Positions 7,225-12,329 of a DNA stretch of 12,329 nucleotides are shown piece after piece; within the stretch, counting starts at the first letter, position 1; the number at the start of each line of letters is the position of its first letter. Position numbers and translations under genes: made by a program. The stretch covers positions 1-12,329 of the forward strand of contig CAJTSL010000076.1 in the NCBI GenBank assembly GCA_910578845.1, given 5' to 3'. The stretch is from an uncultured Lachnospiraceae bacterium (GTDB taxonomy: Bacteria; Bacillota; Clostridia; Lachnospirales; Lachnospiraceae). The notes under the pieces were generated by a model. That model was not told the origin of the DNA. It saw nothing but the letters and a program-made list of their open reading frames with translations, and searched no databases.

Positions 7225-7593
7225 CTATTCTTCGTCAACAAAAATCTCTAAATACGACTGGATTCTTGCTTTTGGATATAATTCTTCCGTCACTCCAAAT
7301 TCAGGATCATAGTATTTCCCATCATAATATAAAACCCAATGCCCATATTTGGGCAAGAGGACTTTAAGGATACATGCTTTTGGCAAAACAGATGCGCGAT
7401 CTGCTTTGGTCATCGTCTTGGCCTGTCTGATCCCATAATAGTTCAAAGCTTTCTCGATATCTTTTTTCCCTGTGCCCTTATCATTTTCCATGACGGAAAC
7501 TACCTCTTCTACCGTTACATCTGCAAGCATGGCGACACAAGCCTGCCCGCACAGATAATCCGTAGGCTGCTTCTTATAATTGATTTCTTTCAT
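7225..7593 (-). CDS. Stand-alone C39-like cysteine peptidase domain protein
   Basis: A 122-residue soluble protein with the papain-like fold signature of the C39/C39-like peptidases: Gln9 (oxyanion hole), Cys15 in 'DYLCGQACVAML', His85 in 'GHWVLYYDG' and Asp96 in 'YYDPE'. This is the full catalytic set in the right order and spacing. C39 domains remove Gly-Gly leader peptides, usually as part of ABC exporters; stand-alone C39-like proteins have diverse and often unknown roles. No membrane or ABC domains are attached. ATG at 7593 is chosen over 7617 because GGAGG lies 8 bases upstream. It sits upstream of, and on the same strand as, the leader-like small protein; a protease-substrate relationship is possible but unproven. 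Confidence 0.82.
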   Translation of the reverse strand: MKEINYKKQPTDYLCGQACVAMLADVTVEEVVSVMENDKGTGKKDIEKALNYYGIRQAKTMTKADRASVLPKACILKVLLPKYGHWVLYYDGKYYDPEFGVTEELYPKARIQSYLEIFVDEE

Positions 7594-7641
7594 CGTATCA
7601 TCCTCCGCTCGTTTCATCTAAGGCTCAACCTGAGCTTCTGT

Positions 7642-7938
7642 TCAGCTAAACATTGAAAAAACATCCGCTTTTGTCACACCATCCACATGAATAAACACAT
7701 CCATGAACGTGATATCATTTTTCTTGTACTCATATTCAAAGCAGCTAATGATGTTCTCCTGCTTCTTTTCTTTGAAGTTATTAGCCTCGAAGACACTCAA
7801 ATTGTTATCCGAATAACATTCAGCATCTATGATTATGCCACAACGAAGAATACTAATCTACCAACTATTAAATGCTTTTTTCGGCATCCATGTAACATGG
7901 CATGTTACTACGGGAACTCTTTTGTCATTCCCGTTCAT
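7642..7938 (-). pseudogene. Broken small gene with an in-frame TAG codon
   Basis: Reading the minus strand from ATG at 7938 gives 26 codons, then TAG at 7858-7860. The same frame then stays open for another 71 codons to TGA at 7642-7644. The second part is clearly protein-like (for example 'EKKQENIISCFEYEY' and 'FMDVFIHVDGVTK'), with codon use like its neighbours. AGAGGG lies close before the ATG, and a minus-strand TATAAT lies at 8002-8007. I do not recognise the 98-codon product. The simplest reading is a nonsense mutation in a once intact gene. An alternative is that only the downstream part is a remnant and the upstream continuity is chance. Confidence 0.5.
7892..7908. repeat. 17-bp palindrome (8-bp arms)
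   Basis: GTAACATG and CATGTTAC flank a single G. It lies inside the first part of the broken reading frame. A second inverted repeat, ACGGGAA (7910-7916) with TTCCCGT (7928-7934), follows directly. Two palindromes side by side suggest a regulatory or structural element rather than only coding sequence. Confidence 0.45.
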
Positions 7939-7969
7939 AAGCCCTCTATTCCCAAAAGTATTTCTCCTA

Positions 7970-7978
7970 TGCTATACT
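7970..7978 (+). promoter_or_regulatory. Possible extended -10 promoter for the HAD gene
   Basis: TG at 7970-7971, one base, then TATACT at 7973-7978 forms an extended -10 element (TGnTATACT). There is no clear -35. It would give a leader of about 108 bases before the HAD start at 8093. It is the best + strand candidate in this gap. Confidence 0.4.
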
Positions 7979-8092
7979 GAAACTGTGTAAGCGCATAACT
8001 CATTATAACACAGATCAATGGAATGTACGGGTTGATCGCAATGCTCTTATTGGTTCTTCCAAACGCTTTTACAAAACAAACGGAGGATTATC

Positions 8093-8608
8093 ATGAATCA
8101 TGTTATTTTCCTGGATATAGACGGCGTTCTCAACTCAAAATCCTGGAATGAGACGCATCAAAAGGAAATCAGTGACGGGATTTGGATTGATGAGGAAAAA
8201 ATAGCGTTACTGGCACAATTAATCAGAAATACAAATGCCAAAATAGTCCTTCACTCAGGTTGGCGGTTTTGGTTTGACAATAACGGAATGCCAATCCGCC
8301 GGGAATCTGAGCGACTAGTGAGACTACTATCTGATGCAGGATTAAAGATTTCAGGAATGACCCCCGACCTGACAACGGAAGAAATAAGGAAAACGAAAAA
8401 ATTCAGCCTGGTAAAAGCTGCTGAAATCCTCTTATGGTTAGAAAGACACCCTAATGTAAACGGCTGGGCCGTCATAGATGACTTGGCATTACATAATGAA
8501 ACGGTTTCCCGTCATCAGGTTATGCCAGACCAAGCCATCGGCTTGGCATGGGACGATATTGACAAAGCAGAAAAAATAATAAGCTATGAATGGCATACAG
8601 ATTCTTGA
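8093..8608 (+). CDS. HAD-superfamily phosphatase of the RNA-repair-associated (SAK) type
   Basis: A 171-residue cytoplasmic HAD protein without a large cap domain. Motif I is FLDIDGVLN (nucleophile Asp8, acid/base Asp10). Motif II is in 'IVLHSGWR' (Ser55). A Lys in 'KTKKFSLVKA' (about 102-108) fits motif III, and 'VIDD' with Asp119/Asp120 is motif IV. The DIDGVLN start and the '(H/T)SGWR' segment are typical of the small HAD domains found in bacterial RNA-repair proteins ('Swiss army knife' RNA repair systems, named by Aravind's group). A role in removing phosphates from damaged RNA ends is inferred from this and from the RNA ligase and HD-Pnk genes downstream. GGAGG lies 7 bases before the ATG. 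The next gene starts 416 bases later with its own signals, so it is a neighbour rather than an obvious operon member. Confidence 0.85.
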   Translation: MNHVIFLDIDGVLNSKSWNETHQKEISDGIWIDEEKIALLAQLIRNTNAKIVLHSGWRFWFDNNGMPIRRESERLVRLLSDAGLKISGMTPDLTTEEIRKTKKFSLVKAAEILLWLERHPNVNGWAVIDDLALHNETVSRHQVMPDQAIGLAWDDIDKAEKIISYEWHTDS

Positions 8609-8633
8609 CAACGATTCTATCAAGTGCTATAGT
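8605..8633 (+). promoter_or_regulatory. Consensus promoter overlapping the HAD stop codon
   Basis: TTGACA at 8605-8610 contains the TGA stop of the HAD gene. The -10 TATAGT is at 8628-8633 after a 17-base spacer. Transcription from about 8640 would enter the non-coding segment with the ATG-TAA element and the nested stem, and would reach the terminator at 8851. Confidence 0.75.
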
Positions 8634-8663
8634 AAGAACCAACTAAAGTATTTCGTTTCAGAT

Positions 8664-8681
8664 AGGAGGCTCCCCATGTAA
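8664..8681 (+). promoter_or_regulatory. Ribosome site followed by a two-codon ATG-TAA frame
   Basis: AGGAGG (8664-8669) has ideal 6-base spacing to ATG at 8676-8678, which is followed at once by TAA (8679-8681). No other in-frame start uses this ribosome site. It could be a regulatory start-stop minigene in the leader, or what is left of a mutated gene start. The -10 box of the consensus promoter lies about 30 bases upstream. Confidence 0.5.
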
Positions 8682-8685
8682 TACG

Positions 8686-8782
8686 ATATTCCGACAAATA
8701 GAAACAGATAAAACCACAGTCACCGTAAGCATACAGTTACGGGCAATGACTGTTATTTTTGATATCTGTAAAATCGGAATAT
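8686..8782 (+). ncRNA. Putative structured RNA: four nested helices over about 97 nt
   Basis: Helix 1: ATATTCCGA (8686-8694) with TCGGAATAT (8774-8782). Helix 2: ACAGATA (8704-8710) with TATCTGT (8763-8769). Helix 3: ACAGTCA (8716-8722) with TGACTGT (8747-8753). Helix 4: CCGTAA (8723-8728) with TTACGG (8737-8742), with an 8-base loop. All four are perfect and nested in one long irregular hairpin. The T-rich TATTTTT after helix 3 could also let helices 3 and 4 act as a terminator. As DNA it is an imperfect palindrome that could equally be a mobile-element or recombination site. No family recognised. Confidence 0.55.
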
Positions 8783-8850
8783 ACCAACAGCATGGAACCT
8801 CTTTTGACAGAGTGCCTAATAGTGCCTACACGACACTTTTATTTGCGTAT

Positions 8851-8880
8851 GCTGTGAAGATATTCCTTCACGGCTTTTTT
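8851..8880 (+). terminator. Rho-independent terminator upstream of the RNA ligase gene
   Basis: GCTGTGAAG (8851-8859) pairs with CTTCACGGC (8866-8874) around a 6-base loop; only one pair is G-T. Six T follow directly. It closes the transcript starting near 8640, giving a unit of about 240 nt. It would prevent or attenuate read-through into the ligase gene at 9025. Confidence 0.85.
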
Positions 8881-8925
8881 ATTGCCATCGCTAACATGGG
8901 CAGCATGTCTTTGACCTAGTGCTTA

Positions 8926-8954
8926 TTGGCATGAGCAACGCCGTATTTTACAGT
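8926..8954 (+). promoter_or_regulatory. Probable promoter of the RNA ligase / HD-Pnk operon
   Basis: TTGGCA (8926-8931) and TACAGT (8949-8954) are separated by 17 bases. The element lies after the terminator and about 70 bases before the ligase ATG. Both hexamers differ from consensus, so moderate strength is expected. Nothing else fitting is seen between 8881 and 9024. Confidence 0.5.
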
Positions 8955-9024
8955 GTCAGGCCTAAAAAACCTACAGCAAACTGATAGGACATCAAAAAAG
9001 CCAAAAGAAAGGCATGGTGAGAAT

Positions 9025-9960
9025 ATGGAACAGATTTTTAAATACCCAAGAACCAGGCATCTGGAAGGTTCCAGGGAGCAATTGGGCGATGAAGACCTAA
9101 AATGTGTAAAATTAGAAGATATAAAAGACAAATATTTAGTATTGGAAGAAAAAGTAGACGGTGCAAACTGTGGCATCAGCTTTAACAAGGATGGGAAGAT
9201 GCTCCTACAGAGCCGCGGGCACTTTTTAAATGGCGGATATGGCGAGCGGCAGTTTGATTTATGGAAGCTCTGGGCAAGCTGCTTTGAAGACAGGCTGCGC
9301 CGATTGTTAGAAGACAGATATATCATGTATGGCGAATGGCTGTATGCTAAGCATACTGTGTTCTATGACAAGCTTCCCCATTATTTCATGGAATTTGATA
9401 TTTTTGACAAAAAGAAACAACGCTTCTTCTCTACCCGTAAACGCCGGGAATTTCTGGCTAAAGCCCCTTTTATCCGCTCCGTCCGCGTACTCGCGCAAGG
9501 TTACTGCGAGACACTAGGAAGCATCGGGGATTGGATAGGGCCAAGCCTTTTTATCTCCAACAAACCGGAACAAAGCTTCCTTGCCCAGTGCCGAAAAAGC
9601 GGGGTAGATTCTGGATTAGCCATCCGCCAGACAGATTTGAGCGGAATCATGGAAGGAATTTATATCAAAGTAGAGGACGGCGATTATGTCACCGACCGCC
9701 TGAAGTTCGTACGCGGCTCTTTCCTCAATACGATTCTTGATTCGGAAAGCCACTGGGCCAACAGGCCAATGATCGCTAATCGCTTAGCAGACGGAGTCGA
9801 TTTATTTGCAATGCCGGAGGAAGAAGGCGATCTATTTATAATGACAGAGGAAAGAGACGATTTATTTATAATGACAGAGGAAAGAGACGATTTATTTGGA
9901 CTGTCAAAGGAAGGAGACACGCATGAACCAGGAAATTCTAAAAGAAATACAAATCCATGA
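9025..9960 (+). CDS. ATP-dependent RNA ligase (nucleotidyltransferase superfamily) with repeated acidic tail
   Basis: A 311-residue cytoplasmic enzyme that should seal 5'-phosphate and 3'-OH RNA ends through a lysyl-AMP intermediate. The nucleotidyltransferase motifs are all present in order: motif I EEKVDG with Lys43; motif III YGEWLYAKH at 102-110; motif IIIa FMEFDIF at 121-127; motif IV EGIYIK at 210-215; motif V LKFVRG at 226-231. The 'YPRTRHLEGS' opening is typical of this bacterial RNA-ligase group. ATG at 9025 is chosen because the conserved region begins there; a GTG at 8953 would add 24 unlike residues. After motif V, residues 260-298 consist of four copies of a 10-residue acidic repeat (LFIMTEERDD type). 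The last 38 bases overlap the HD-Pnk gene, pointing to coupled translation and joint work in RNA repair. Confidence 0.9.
   Translation: MEQIFKYPRTRHLEGSREQLGDEDLKCVKLEDIKDKYLVLEEKVDGANCGISFNKDGKMLLQSRGHFLNGGYGERQFDLWKLWASCFEDRLRRLLEDRYIMYGEWLYAKHTVFYDKLPHYFMEFDIFDKKKQRFFSTRKRREFLAKAPFIRSVRVLAQGYCETLGSIGDWIGPSLFISNKPEQSFLAQCRKSGVDSGLAIRQTDLSGIMEGIYIKVEDGDYVTDRLKFVRGSFLNTILDSESHWANRPMIANRLADGVDLFAMPEEEGDLFIMTEERDDLFIMTEERDDLFGLSKEGDTHEPGNSKRNTNP
9802..9921 (+). repeat. Tandem 30-bp repeats in the ligase tail
   Basis: Bases 9835-9864 and 9865-9894 are identical 30-bp copies. Degenerate copies lie on both sides, about 9802-9834 and 9895-9921. The unit length is a multiple of three, so copy-number changes would keep the ligase in frame. 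The last, degenerate copy contains the AAGGAG ribosome site of the HD-Pnk gene. Confidence 0.9.
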
Positions 9961-11050
9961 TTTCTCCTTTGTTTGGCTTGCTGACTATTGCCCTGTATTA
10001 TCCACGCTGAAGAATATTCCCCAAAACCCGGAATATCACGCAGAAGGCGATGTATACCGTCATACGGAATTGGTCTGCGAGAGACTGCCAGCGCTTCCTG
10101 AATGGCTAAGCCTTGGACAAGAGGAACAGGCAATATTATTCTTAGCGGCAGCTTTCCACGATATTGGAAAGGTTACCTGCACCAAAAAAGAAGACGGCTC
10201 ATGGATCTCTCCAAATCACACCAGGATCGGTGAAAAATCTTTCCGTCAGATGGCCTATAAGCAGGCATCACAATTTGGCCTGACCTTCCACCAGCGGGAA
10301 ACAGTGGCTAAGCTGATTCGCTACCATGGCCTGCCAGTGTGGTTCTGGACAAAGAAAAGAACGGAATTTGACTTATTAAAAGCTGCCGAACACATCCCTT
10401 TGCGGCTTTTATATCTGCTTGCCAAAGCCGACGTGCAGGGACGGTTTGCCAAAGACTACGGACAGTTAGAGGAACAGACGGACTTATTTGCAGACTATGC
10501 AAAAGAATTAGACATCTGGGCGAAACCCTATGCATTTGCAAATCCTTATACGAAGTATCAGTACTTTCATAAAGAAGGGCTATGGCATAAAGGTTCCTTA
10601 TACGATGATACGGAATTCGATGTCATTTTAATGTCGGGACTGCCTTTGGCGGGAAAAGATAGCTGGATCCAAAAGCATGGCATGGGCATGCCCGTCATCT
10701 CCCTGGATGAAATCCGTGAACAGCTAGGGATACCGCCCACGAAAAGCTCCGGCAGAGTGATCCAGGCTGCCATGGAACAGGCTAAAACCCTTTTAAGGCA
10801 AAAGAAACCGTTTATTTGGAATGCCACGAATATCATTCTGGAAACCAGGCAAAAGCTAACTTGCCTCTTCGCCGGATATGGCGCCCGGGTACACATTCTG
10901 TACTTAGAAGCACCTTATCAGGAACTTTGTGAAAGGAACCAGAAAAGAGAGCGCCATATCCCGGAACCTGTTTTGGAAGAAATGATCCGCAAGCTGGAAC
11001 TACCGGCGCCGTGGGAGGCGTATGAAGTTACATACGCTCTTTCCGGCTAG
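9923..11050 (+). CDS. HD-Pnk: HD-domain phosphoesterase fused to 5'-OH polynucleotide kinase
   Basis: A 375-residue bifunctional RNA end-healing enzyme. The N-terminal HD domain (about 30-200) has the metal-binding set His47 ('VYRHTE'), His79-Asp80 ('AAFHDIGK'), His99 and His135 ('RYHG') and Asp170. In the characterised Runella slithyformis HD-Pnk the same arrangement removes 2',3'-cyclic phosphates and 2'-phosphates. The C-terminal kinase domain (about 233-375) has the P-loop GLPLAGKDS (239-247), the general-base Asp262 in 'SLDEIREQLG', 'WNATNI' at 299-304 and an Arg-rich lid ('RNQKRERH'). It should phosphorylate 5'-OH ends, so the product suits the ligase encoded just upstream. ATG at 9923 is chosen for the AAGGAG 6 bases before it, rather than the in-frame start at 9896. 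It overlaps the ligase by 38 bases. No clear terminator follows. Confidence 0.92.
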   Translation: MNQEILKEIQIHDFSFVWLADYCPVLSTLKNIPQNPEYHAEGDVYRHTELVCERLPALPEWLSLGQEEQAILFLAAAFHDIGKVTCTKKEDGSWISPNHTRIGEKSFRQMAYKQASQFGLTFHQRETVAKLIRYHGLPVWFWTKKRTEFDLLKAAEHIPLRLLYLLAKADVQGRFAKDYGQLEEQTDLFADYAKELDIWAKPYAFANPYTKYQYFHKEGLWHKGSLYDDTEFDVILMSGLPLAGKDSWIQKHGMGMPVISLDEIREQLGIPPTKSSGRVIQAAMEQAKTLLRQKKPFIWNATNIILETRQKLTCLFAGYGARVHILYLEAPYQELCERNQKRERHIPEPVLEEMIRKLELPAPWEAYEVTYALSG

Positions 11051-11065
11051 GAACAATCCCCCCGC

Positions 11066-11207
11066 TGCAAGCAATGTGGCATCAAGCTTGCAACACTGGC
11101 TGGCAGCGGGCATTTGGTTGCCGCAGCACCCGTCAAGTGTCTGCTTTGCAGGCGCTTGGCTGATTTGCAGACGCTTGGCTGGTTGCAGGCAAGCATCAAG
11201 GGAATGG
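11066..11207. repeat. GC-rich spacer with short tandem and inverted repeats
   Basis: Two 18-bp copies, TTTGCAGGCGCTTGGCTG (11145-11162) and one differing by a single base (11164-11181), are followed by a partial third (11182-11190). TGCAAGC (11066-11072) is inverted at 11086-11092. The stretch separates the convergent HD-Pnk gene and tail genes and is more GC-rich than the repair genes. I see no convincing gene in it. Confidence 0.6.
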
Positions 11208-11486
11208 CTATCTTCTTCCCTTATCTCTTTTCACTGCGACCCCACAAATATGAAGTTCGTTCAAATTTCCTCTTGGCTCCTTCACCCAGACTGATTGGAA
11301 CACTCGCAGCTCCAACCCAGGTATGCTACACTGCACTGTTCTCTCGCAGCCACATTCATCCAATATGACATATCCTTTCTTTACAATGTCTACAATAATA
11401 GTCTGATAAGTACGGTCACACCTGATCTTCTTCCTATCCAGCGCATACTTAATTGTCCTTAAGATTTCATCTGATACTTCTCGCAT
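11208..11486 (-). CDS. Small phage tail/baseplate-like protein
   Basis: A 92-residue soluble protein. The pattern 'YQTIIVDIVKKGYVILDECGCERTV' followed by 'LRVFQSVWVKEPRGNLNELHICGV' is that of small phage proteins encoded just after the tape measure: a beta-rich OB-like unit with a 'G..VWV..P..N...l.I.G' ending. I infer a tail-tip or baseplate role. The start has GGAGG 7 bases upstream. It begins 35 bases after the tape-measure stop on the same strand, as in siphophage tail modules. The downstream tail genes expected on this strand are missing, so the prophage module appears to end here. An alternative is an unrelated small protein. Confidence 0.65.
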   Translation of the reverse strand: MREVSDEILRTIKYALDRKKIRCDRTYQTIIVDIVKKGYVILDECGCERTVQCSIPGLELRVFQSVWVKEPRGNLNELHICGVAVKRDKGRR

Positions 11487-11521
11487 ATATTTACCTCCAA
11501 ATACGAATTTTTATTGTAATT

Positions 11522-12329
11522 CTACCAATTTACTTGTAATTTCTTTGTGTTTAAAGACTGCAAATCCCGTAACAACGCTTCGGCTGATGTCCGGTTGGTA
11601 ACATTGGGCAAGGATACATGGATTTCATTATGGACTACTGGCTGAATATCCTTATTCGTAATATTGTTGATAATATTATGATTTGTTATCTCCTTTACCA
11701 TTTGTTCCATTTGTTTGTCATGGGCAATCAGTGCGTTACCAGCCAGGTACCCGACATTGCCGTCTATCTTGGCGATGAGCGGCTCAAAAGCTTTCTGAAG
11801 CTCCCACGCGCGGTCGCCTGGCCCTATGGGCATCAGCACCTGTCCGTCTGGCGACAGGCTCTTGCCGCCGCCGACAGTGCCGTCAGCATATGCCTTGCCA
11901 CGGCCGGAGATACGCCCATGCTTTAAGAGCTGCCTGCTCTGCTCATGGTTGAAGACAATGTCCCCGCGCTTTATGGGGAACATCTCGGCCCCATAGTTGC
12001 CAACGGTGAAGAAACGGCCGTTCCTGACGACGATCTCATAGCCGAGCTCGCCCACAAGGACAGGGCCTTCGCTTGACTGCGCCGCCCAGTTGCCGGATAC
12101 GAGCGCAGTCCCTTGGGCGCCTGCTTTCCCGGTGATCACGGGCGTGTATATGTTACTGAGGATATTCATGCCAGTGCTCATGACGATAGCCTTAGGCAGG
12201 CTGCCATTCATTTCCACATTGATGCTGATCGTGCATTCCACGTCCGTCCCGTCGATGTCCTTTAGGCCACCGTTTATGCTCTGCACATGTTCGTCAGCTT
12301 CCCTGATCGGCTCCTTGAACTGTTCGAAC
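11522..12329 (-). CDS. Phage tail tape-measure protein, C-terminal part (runs off the right edge)
   Basis: About 268 residues of the C-terminal end are visible; the frame is open up to the right border, so the start lies outside the window. A GTG at 12286 is probably not a true start, because the frame continues upstream (FEQFKEPIREADEH). The segment 'GPVLVGELGYEIVVRNGRFFTVGNYGAEMFPIKRGDIVFNHEQ' (shown here by its key parts VGELG, GAEM and RGDIVFNHEQ, about 80-130 residues from the GTG) is typical of the C-termini of tape-measure proteins. These proteins set tail length and are extruded during DNA injection. An Asn-rich 'NHNIINNITN' stretch lies near the end. The GC content is clearly higher than in the AT-rich left half. 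Together with the 92-residue gene it marks a remnant or edge of a prophage. Confidence 0.85.
   Translation of the reverse strand, partial: FEQFKEPIREADEHVQSINGGLKDIDGTDVECTISINVEMNGSLPKAIVMSTGMNILSNIYTPVITGKAGAQGTALVSGNWAAQSSEGPVLVGELGYEIVVRNGRFFTVGNYGAEMFPIKRGDIVFNHEQSRQLLKHGRISGRGKAYADGTVGGGKSLSPDGQVLMPIGPGDRAWELQKAFEPLIAKIDGNVGYLAGNALIAHDKQMEQMVKEITNHNIINNITNKDIQPVVHNEIHVSLPNVTNRTSAEALLRDLQSLNTKKLQVNW

Noticed and set aside
7623..7635. GCTCA/TGAGC hairpin between the broken frame and the C39-like gene as a terminator
   Set aside because: Five base pairs with a three-base loop and no T-run on the minus strand.
7858..7860. Recoding of the TAG as pyrrolysine
   Set aside because: No other sign of pyrrolysine use is present in the window; a nonsense mutation is much simpler.
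7687..7980. Open + strand frame of 97 codons
   Set aside because: It has no ribosome site. The minus strand of the same stretch gives a more protein-like frame, although broken by TAG.
8804..8832. TTGACA with TACACG 17 bases later as another promoter
   Set aside because: The -10 is poor, and a transcript would meet the terminator at 8851 at once.
8647..8920. Long + strand frame without stop through the non-coding segment
   Set aside because: It has no start codon near any ribosome site, runs through both the nested stem and the terminator, and its translation resembles no family.
11066..11092. Seven-base inverted repeat after the HD-Pnk stop as a terminator
   Set aside because: The loop is 13 bases and no T-run follows on either side.
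11022..11368. Two overlapping + strand open frames across the end of HD-Pnk and the tail-like gene
   Set aside because: Low-complexity translations, no ribosome sites, and overlap with better-supported genes.

Overview
The window looks like accessory DNA from a low-GC anaerobic Firmicute, most likely a gut clostridium (Lachnospiraceae-like). This is inferred from strong AGGAGG ribosome sites, consensus TTGACA/TATAAT promoters, AT-rich intergenic DNA and the protein families present. No rRNA, tRNA, CRISPR array or recognisable transposase or integrase was seen.

Left part (1-4731). A minus-strand pair encodes an HTH-methyltransferase fusion and a HAD phosphatase that has lost its C-terminus near the left edge. 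Divergent to it, a TetR-type repressor is followed with a 1-base overlap by a CPBP intramembrane protease. Their promoter is consensus and carries a perfect 14-bp palindrome just after the -10 box. Next is a minus-strand pair: a zinc metallopeptidase (HEIAH) overlapping an unknown 188-residue protein.

Middle part (4900-8608). A three-gene ECF sigma-factor operon (sigma, small membrane protein, zinc-ribbon membrane protein) has an ECF-type AACC-N16-CG motif in front of it and ends at a good terminator. A minus-strand group follows: a 73-residue peptide with a leader-peptide-like N-terminus, a small C39-like cysteine peptidase, and a 98-codon reading frame broken by an in-frame TAG.

RNA-repair region (8093-11050). 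This is the most interesting part. A HAD phosphatase of the type found in RNA-repair systems is followed by a 416-base non-coding segment, then by a nucleotidyltransferase-type RNA ligase and an HD-Pnk (HD phosphoesterase plus P-loop polynucleotide kinase). Together they supply 3'-end healing, 5'-end phosphorylation and sealing. The non-coding segment holds a consensus promoter whose -35 overlaps the HAD stop codon, a ribosome site followed directly by ATG-TAA, a ~97-nt structure of four nested helices, and a strong terminator. The ligase ends in a tandemly repeated acidic tail that overlaps the HD-Pnk start.

Right part (11208-12329). Minus-strand prophage tail genes: the C-terminal part of a tape-measure protein, running off the right edge, and a small tail/baseplate-like protein. 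The expected further tail genes are absent; instead the RNA-repair genes converge on this fragment, across a GC-rich stretch with short tandem repeats.
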